Source: an uncultured Flavobacteriales bacterium (lineage in GTDB: Bacteria; Bacteroidota; Bacteroidia; Flavobacteriales_E; Vicingaceae). Taken from it: a DNA stretch of 9,452 nt. The stretch's first letter is position 1; every line of letters begins with the position of its first letter. Of the stretch, positions 7,314-9,452 are shown piece after piece. The translations under genes were made by a program, and so were the position numbers. Where the stretch lies: contig CAJXRL010000087.1 in the NCBI GenBank assembly GCA_913059105.1, positions 1 through 9,452 of the forward strand, in the 5' to 3' direction. The notes under the pieces were generated by a model. It saw only the letters and a program-made list of their open reading frames with translations. It did no database searches and was not told where the DNA came from.

Positions 7314-7610
7314 TTATGGTAAAATATGCAATTGATTGTTACTCCAAGCTTCTGGTTTTTCAGCAAAAAGAGGTTTTGTCTTTGCCCATGTACTTTTGAA
7401 AAGCTCAGAATGTCTGTAATTTTCTAATGCTGCATCATTTTCCCAATGGCTATAAGTGAAAAATATACAAGGGTTGTCTGCCGATTGTAACATTTGCAAA
7501 TGCAAAACGCCAGGGAATGCTCGAATATGCTCTTTCGAATCTTCCAATATTTGTTTGAAGGTTTCGACTTCTTCTACCCTGAAGGTCAGTTTAACTATTC
7601 TAACGATCAT
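7314..7610 (-). CDS. Antibiotic biosynthesis monooxygenase (ABM) domain protein
   Basis: A 98-residue single-domain protein of the ABM/dimeric alpha-beta barrel superfamily, normally a homodimer. Matching features are the N-terminal strand IVRIVKLTF, the helix VEEVETFKQILEDSKEHI, the turn-strand FPGVLHLQML (residues 32-41) and FFTYSHWENDAALENYRHSE (50-69), containing the typical W-x(8)-Y spacing (Trp56, Tyr65) and His67. Members range from cofactor-free quinol oxygenases and haem-degrading enzymes to proteins with no known reaction, so the substrate is open. It is cytoplasmic. The start ATG overlaps the DUF62 stop by 11 bp and the stop lies 2 bp before the glycosyltransferase, placing it in the middle of a coupled three-gene operon. 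Confidence 0.85.
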   Translation of the reverse strand: MIVRIVKLTFRVEEVETFKQILEDSKEHIRAFPGVLHLQMLQSADNPCIFFTYSHWENDAALENYRHSELFKSTWAKTKPLFAEKPEAWSNNQLHILP

Positions 7611-8385
7611 AAAACTCTATTCTAACAATATCAGACTCTTTCATACCTAGCAACTTACTAGCGTTGCCCTTATTCATCGCAATTTCTAGCATTCCAACAG
7701 AACTGAAAATCGCTAATTTCTCACCTTCAGGCACGTCGCTATACACTTTGCTAATCGAAGTAATATCATAATCGCCTCTACGAAACTCTATTTTAAAATC
7801 TCTTCCTTGTCCAAACGCTTTAAAAAAGGTATTGTCAATGTTGGTAATAATATTTCCATAATGGTCAATGTGAATTGCCATTCCTTTTATGATATTGCCC
7901 AGTGAAACTGCTCTAAATAATCCTTTTTCATTCCATTCGGTAGTTGGTTTTCCTATCATTTCTAGGGGGCCTTTTTTAGCTATGTGGCAGGCAGCTTTGC
8001 TAAAAATATCTTTGGTCGGAAAAGTAAGAGCATCTGGGTTAACCATGATACCTATTTCTACCATTTTTTCGGGCTTCTCTTCAAAAATTAAAGAAAAAAT
8101 ACCATTGTCAGCACCAATAAAATATTGACCCTTATGGTGTACCACTAAGCTTACTGCTTTTTCACTAATCTCTGGATTCACTCCAATAATGTGGATAGTA
8201 CCCTCAGGAAAATCTGCAAATGCGTTCTTTAAAGTGTAGGCTGCTTTTAAAATATCGTAGGAAGGGATTTCATGCGAAATGTCTACAATTGTTGCATCCG
8301 GGCATTGACTCAATATGCTCCCTTTCAAAACCCCAACATAATGGTCTTTTGTGCCTAAATCCGTTGTGAGGGTAATGATGGCCAT
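7600..8385 (-). CDS. SAM hydroxide adenosyltransferase-family protein (DUF62), divergent active site
   Basis: A 261-residue homologue of the DUF62 family, whose studied members cleave S-adenosylmethionine with water to adenosine and methionine and are related to SAM fluorinase and chlorinase. Family features: TTDLGTKDHYVGVLKG (7-22), VDISHEIPSYDI (34-45), GADNGIFSLI (91-100), the C-terminal IDHYGNIITNI (173-183), and SSVGMLEIAMNKGNASKLLG (228-247). Length and two-domain layout fit DUF62 and are shorter than fluorinase. The usual DPGVGxxR segment, which supplies the catalytic Asp and Arg, reads NPEISEK (70-76), and the usual FHGRD, which supplies the His, reads FPTKD (122-126). All three triad residues therefore appear replaced, so hydrolase activity is uncertain although SAM or adenosine binding looks kept. 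First gene of the DUF62-ABM-GT2 operon. Confidence 0.9.
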   Translation of the reverse strand: MAIITLTTDLGTKDHYVGVLKGSILSQCPDATIVDISHEIPSYDILKAAYTLKNAFADFPEGTIHIIGVNPEISEKAVSLVVHHKGQYFIGADNGIFSLIFEEKPEKMVEIGIMVNPDALTFPTKDIFSKAACHIAKKGPLEMIGKPTTEWNEKGLFRAVSLGNIIKGMAIHIDHYGNIITNIDNTFFKAFGQGRDFKIEFRRGDYDITSISKVYSDVPEGEKLAIFSSVGMLEIAMNKGNASKLLGMKESDIVRIEFYDR

Positions 8386-8414
8386 TGTAAGGTTTAAGGA
8401 ATATGAGAATTAGG

Positions 8415-8445
8415 TTTGTATCCTCCAAAATTAGTAATAATTTCG
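8415..8445 (+). promoter_or_regulatory. Promoter for phoH
   Basis: TTTG (8415-8418), a 19-bp spacer and TAATTTCG (8438-8445) match the Bacteroidota promoter with one mismatch (TTCG for TTTG in the -7 box). Transcription would begin near 8450 and leave about 35 nt before the TTG start codon at 8486. Confidence 0.55.
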
Positions 8446-8454
8446 TACCTTCAA
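8426..8454 (-). promoter_or_regulatory. Promoter for the DUF62-ABM-GT2 operon
   Basis: On the - strand TTG (8454-8452), an 18-bp spacer and TAATTTTG (8433-8426) match the Bacteroidota consensus with a perfect -7 box. Transcription would start near 8420, giving a leader of about 35 nt to the ATG at 8385. It is interleaved with the phoH promoter on the other strand. Confidence 0.6.
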
Positions 8455-8485
8455 TTAGCGATCATAAATAGAAATACTAAGGCAT

Positions 8486-9404
8486 TTGACAGAAAAAATC
8501 ATTGAAATTTCAGAAGTCGATCCGTTGGAACTTTTTGGCATCAACGACGTTAAGCTGAAAACCATCCGGCAACACTTTCCTGAATTAAAAATTGTTTCTC
8601 GAGGAAGGAAAATAAAATTAATAGGAGAGGAGCCTCAAATTGAGAGATTCGAAAAAAAGCTACAATTGCTTTTCAAGCATTTATTAAAGTTCAATGAATT
8701 GAGCGAAATTAATATTGACATGCTATTGGCCGACGAGTCAAAGGAGTTGGAGAAACAATTACACGGGAAAGATGAAATTTTAGTTTTTGGAAATCATGGT
8801 AATTTAATCAAAGCTCGCACTGTGAATCAACGAAAGTTGGTGAAATCTATTGAGCAAAACGACATGGTTTTTGCTTTGGGACCCGCAGGAACTGGAAAAA
8901 CGTATACTGCAGTGGCAATGGCGGCAAGAGCATTAAAAAATAAAGAAGTCCGTAAAATTATTTTGACTCGCCCTGCGGTAGAAGCTGGTGAAAATTTAGG
9001 TTTCCTGCCAGGTGATTTGAAAGAGAAATTAGATCCTTTTCTTCAACCTCTCTATGATGCGTTAAATGACATGTTTCCTCCAGAAAAATTGAAAGATTAC
9101 ATAGAGAATGGAATTGTGCAGATTGCACCTTTAGCCTATATGAGAGGGCGTACGTTAGATCATGCCTTTGTTATTTTAGATGAAGCACAAAATGCGACTC
9201 GAAGTCAATTCAAGATGTTTTTAACTAGAATGGGTAAAAATGCAAAGTTTTGCATAACCGGTGATGCTTCTCAGGTTGATTTGCCTCGTAATCAGCCTTC
9301 AGGTTTAATACAAGCGATGAAGATTTTAGACGGGACTAAAGGCATTGGTTTTGTACAATTTGATGGTAAAGATGTAGTGCGTCACATATTGGTAAGGCGT
9401 ATTA
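8486..9404 (+). CDS. phoH: PhoH-family ATPase (3' truncated by adapter)
   Basis: A cytoplasmic P-loop ATPase of the PhoH family, related to helicase-type ATPases and associated with RNA metabolism; E. coli phoH was found as phosphate-starvation inducible. Visible: an N-terminal KH-like region (about 12-62), Walker A GPAGTGKT at 132-139, LTRPAVEAGENLGFLPGDLK at 160-179, Walker B VILDEAQN at 229-236, TGDASQVDLP at 258-267, and VQFDGKDVVRHILVRRI at the cut. Residues 1-306 are genomic; the true end (about 10-25 more residues in the family) is lost, and VSYTHLTLPTIYSV in a naive translation is adapter. The start is TTG: an in-frame TAA at 8465 blocks extension, no ATG or GTG lies between, and the next ATG (residue 79) would delete the N-terminal domain. 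AAGG at 8479-8482 precedes it closely. It is divergent from the DUF62 operon. Confidence 0.95.
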
Positions 9405-9452
9405 CTGTCTCTTATACACATCTGACGCTGCCGACGATCTACTCTGTGTAGA
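9405..9452 (-). other. Illumina Nextera adapter with i5 index, inverted copy (artefact)
   Basis: Exact reverse complement of bases 1-48: the mosaic end starts at 9405 (CTGTCTCTTATACACATCT), then GACGCTGCCGACGA, then TCTACTCT (reverse complement of index AGAGTAGA, 9438-9445), then GTGTAGA. This is what read-through into the i5 side of a short insert looks like. Genomic sequence ends at 9404. Confidence 0.98.

Noticed and set aside
7600..8385. SAM-dependent fluorinase or chlorinase
   Set aside because: The protein is 261 residues, the length of ordinary DUF62 members and shorter than fluorinase. It has typical DUF62 C-terminal motifs and no halogen-metabolism genes nearby.
9405..9451. Novel C-terminal extension of PhoH (VSYTHLTLPTIYSV)
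   Set aside because: It is a translation of the reverse-complement Nextera adapter.
1..9452. Terminal inverted repeats as a transposon, integron or linear-replicon end
   Set aside because: The repeat is entirely synthetic adapter with index and P5 tail, there is no transposase, and genes run off both ends.

Overview
The window looks like a complete assembled contig from a member of the Bacteroidota, probably Flavobacteriales-like. The order is inferred from gene style, not shown. The support is: AT-rich DNA; a CarboxypepD_reg-type TonB-dependent receptor next to a PorV/PorQ-family outer-membrane protein; a lipoprotein with acidic residues after the lipidated cysteine; and promoter-like sites matching the Bacteroidota pattern (TTG or TTTG, 18-20 bp, then TAnnTTTG) in place of sigma70 boxes. 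Both ends (1-48 and 9405-9452) are untrimmed Illumina Nextera adapter carrying the same i5 index. They are not biological, and the genes at both edges are cut there.

Layout. Bases 49-3903 (+ strand) hold a tight three-gene envelope operon: the barrel part of a TonB-dependent receptor (5' end missing), a PorV/PorQ-family beta-barrel protein, and an NHL-type beta-propeller lipoprotein that overlaps the preceding gene. Converging on it from the - strand is a small iron-sulfur protein with a YjdI-like Fer4_19 domain joined to a CDGSH domain (3908-4333), which has its own promoter-like site. A 278-bp intergenic stretch then holds a degenerate REP-like palindrome. Next comes an SLC13/DASS sodium:dicarboxylate-type transporter (4612-6066, -). 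After 237 bp of apparently non-coding DNA there is a compact - strand operon, transcribed from 8385 down to 6304: a divergent SAM hydroxide adenosyltransferase (DUF62) homologue, an ABM-fold monooxygenase-like protein, and a GT2 glycosyltransferase with an extra C-terminal Rossmann-like domain. Divergent from it, phoH (8486 to 9404) is cut by the 3' adapter.

How it works together. The first operon should build a cell-surface assembly: an importer barrel, an FadL-like barrel and a propeller lipoprotein, with the ligand unknown. The DUF62-ABM-GT2 genes are translationally linked, but no single pathway is obvious. The phoH and DUF62 promoters appear to interleave within about 40 bp, so the two transcription units may compete for RNA polymerase.

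I found no tRNA, rRNA, CRISPR array, insertion sequence or phage gene. The most unusual points are the DUF62 homologue, which seems to lack all three residues of the family's catalytic triad, the receptor/PorV-like/propeller operon, and the interleaved promoters.
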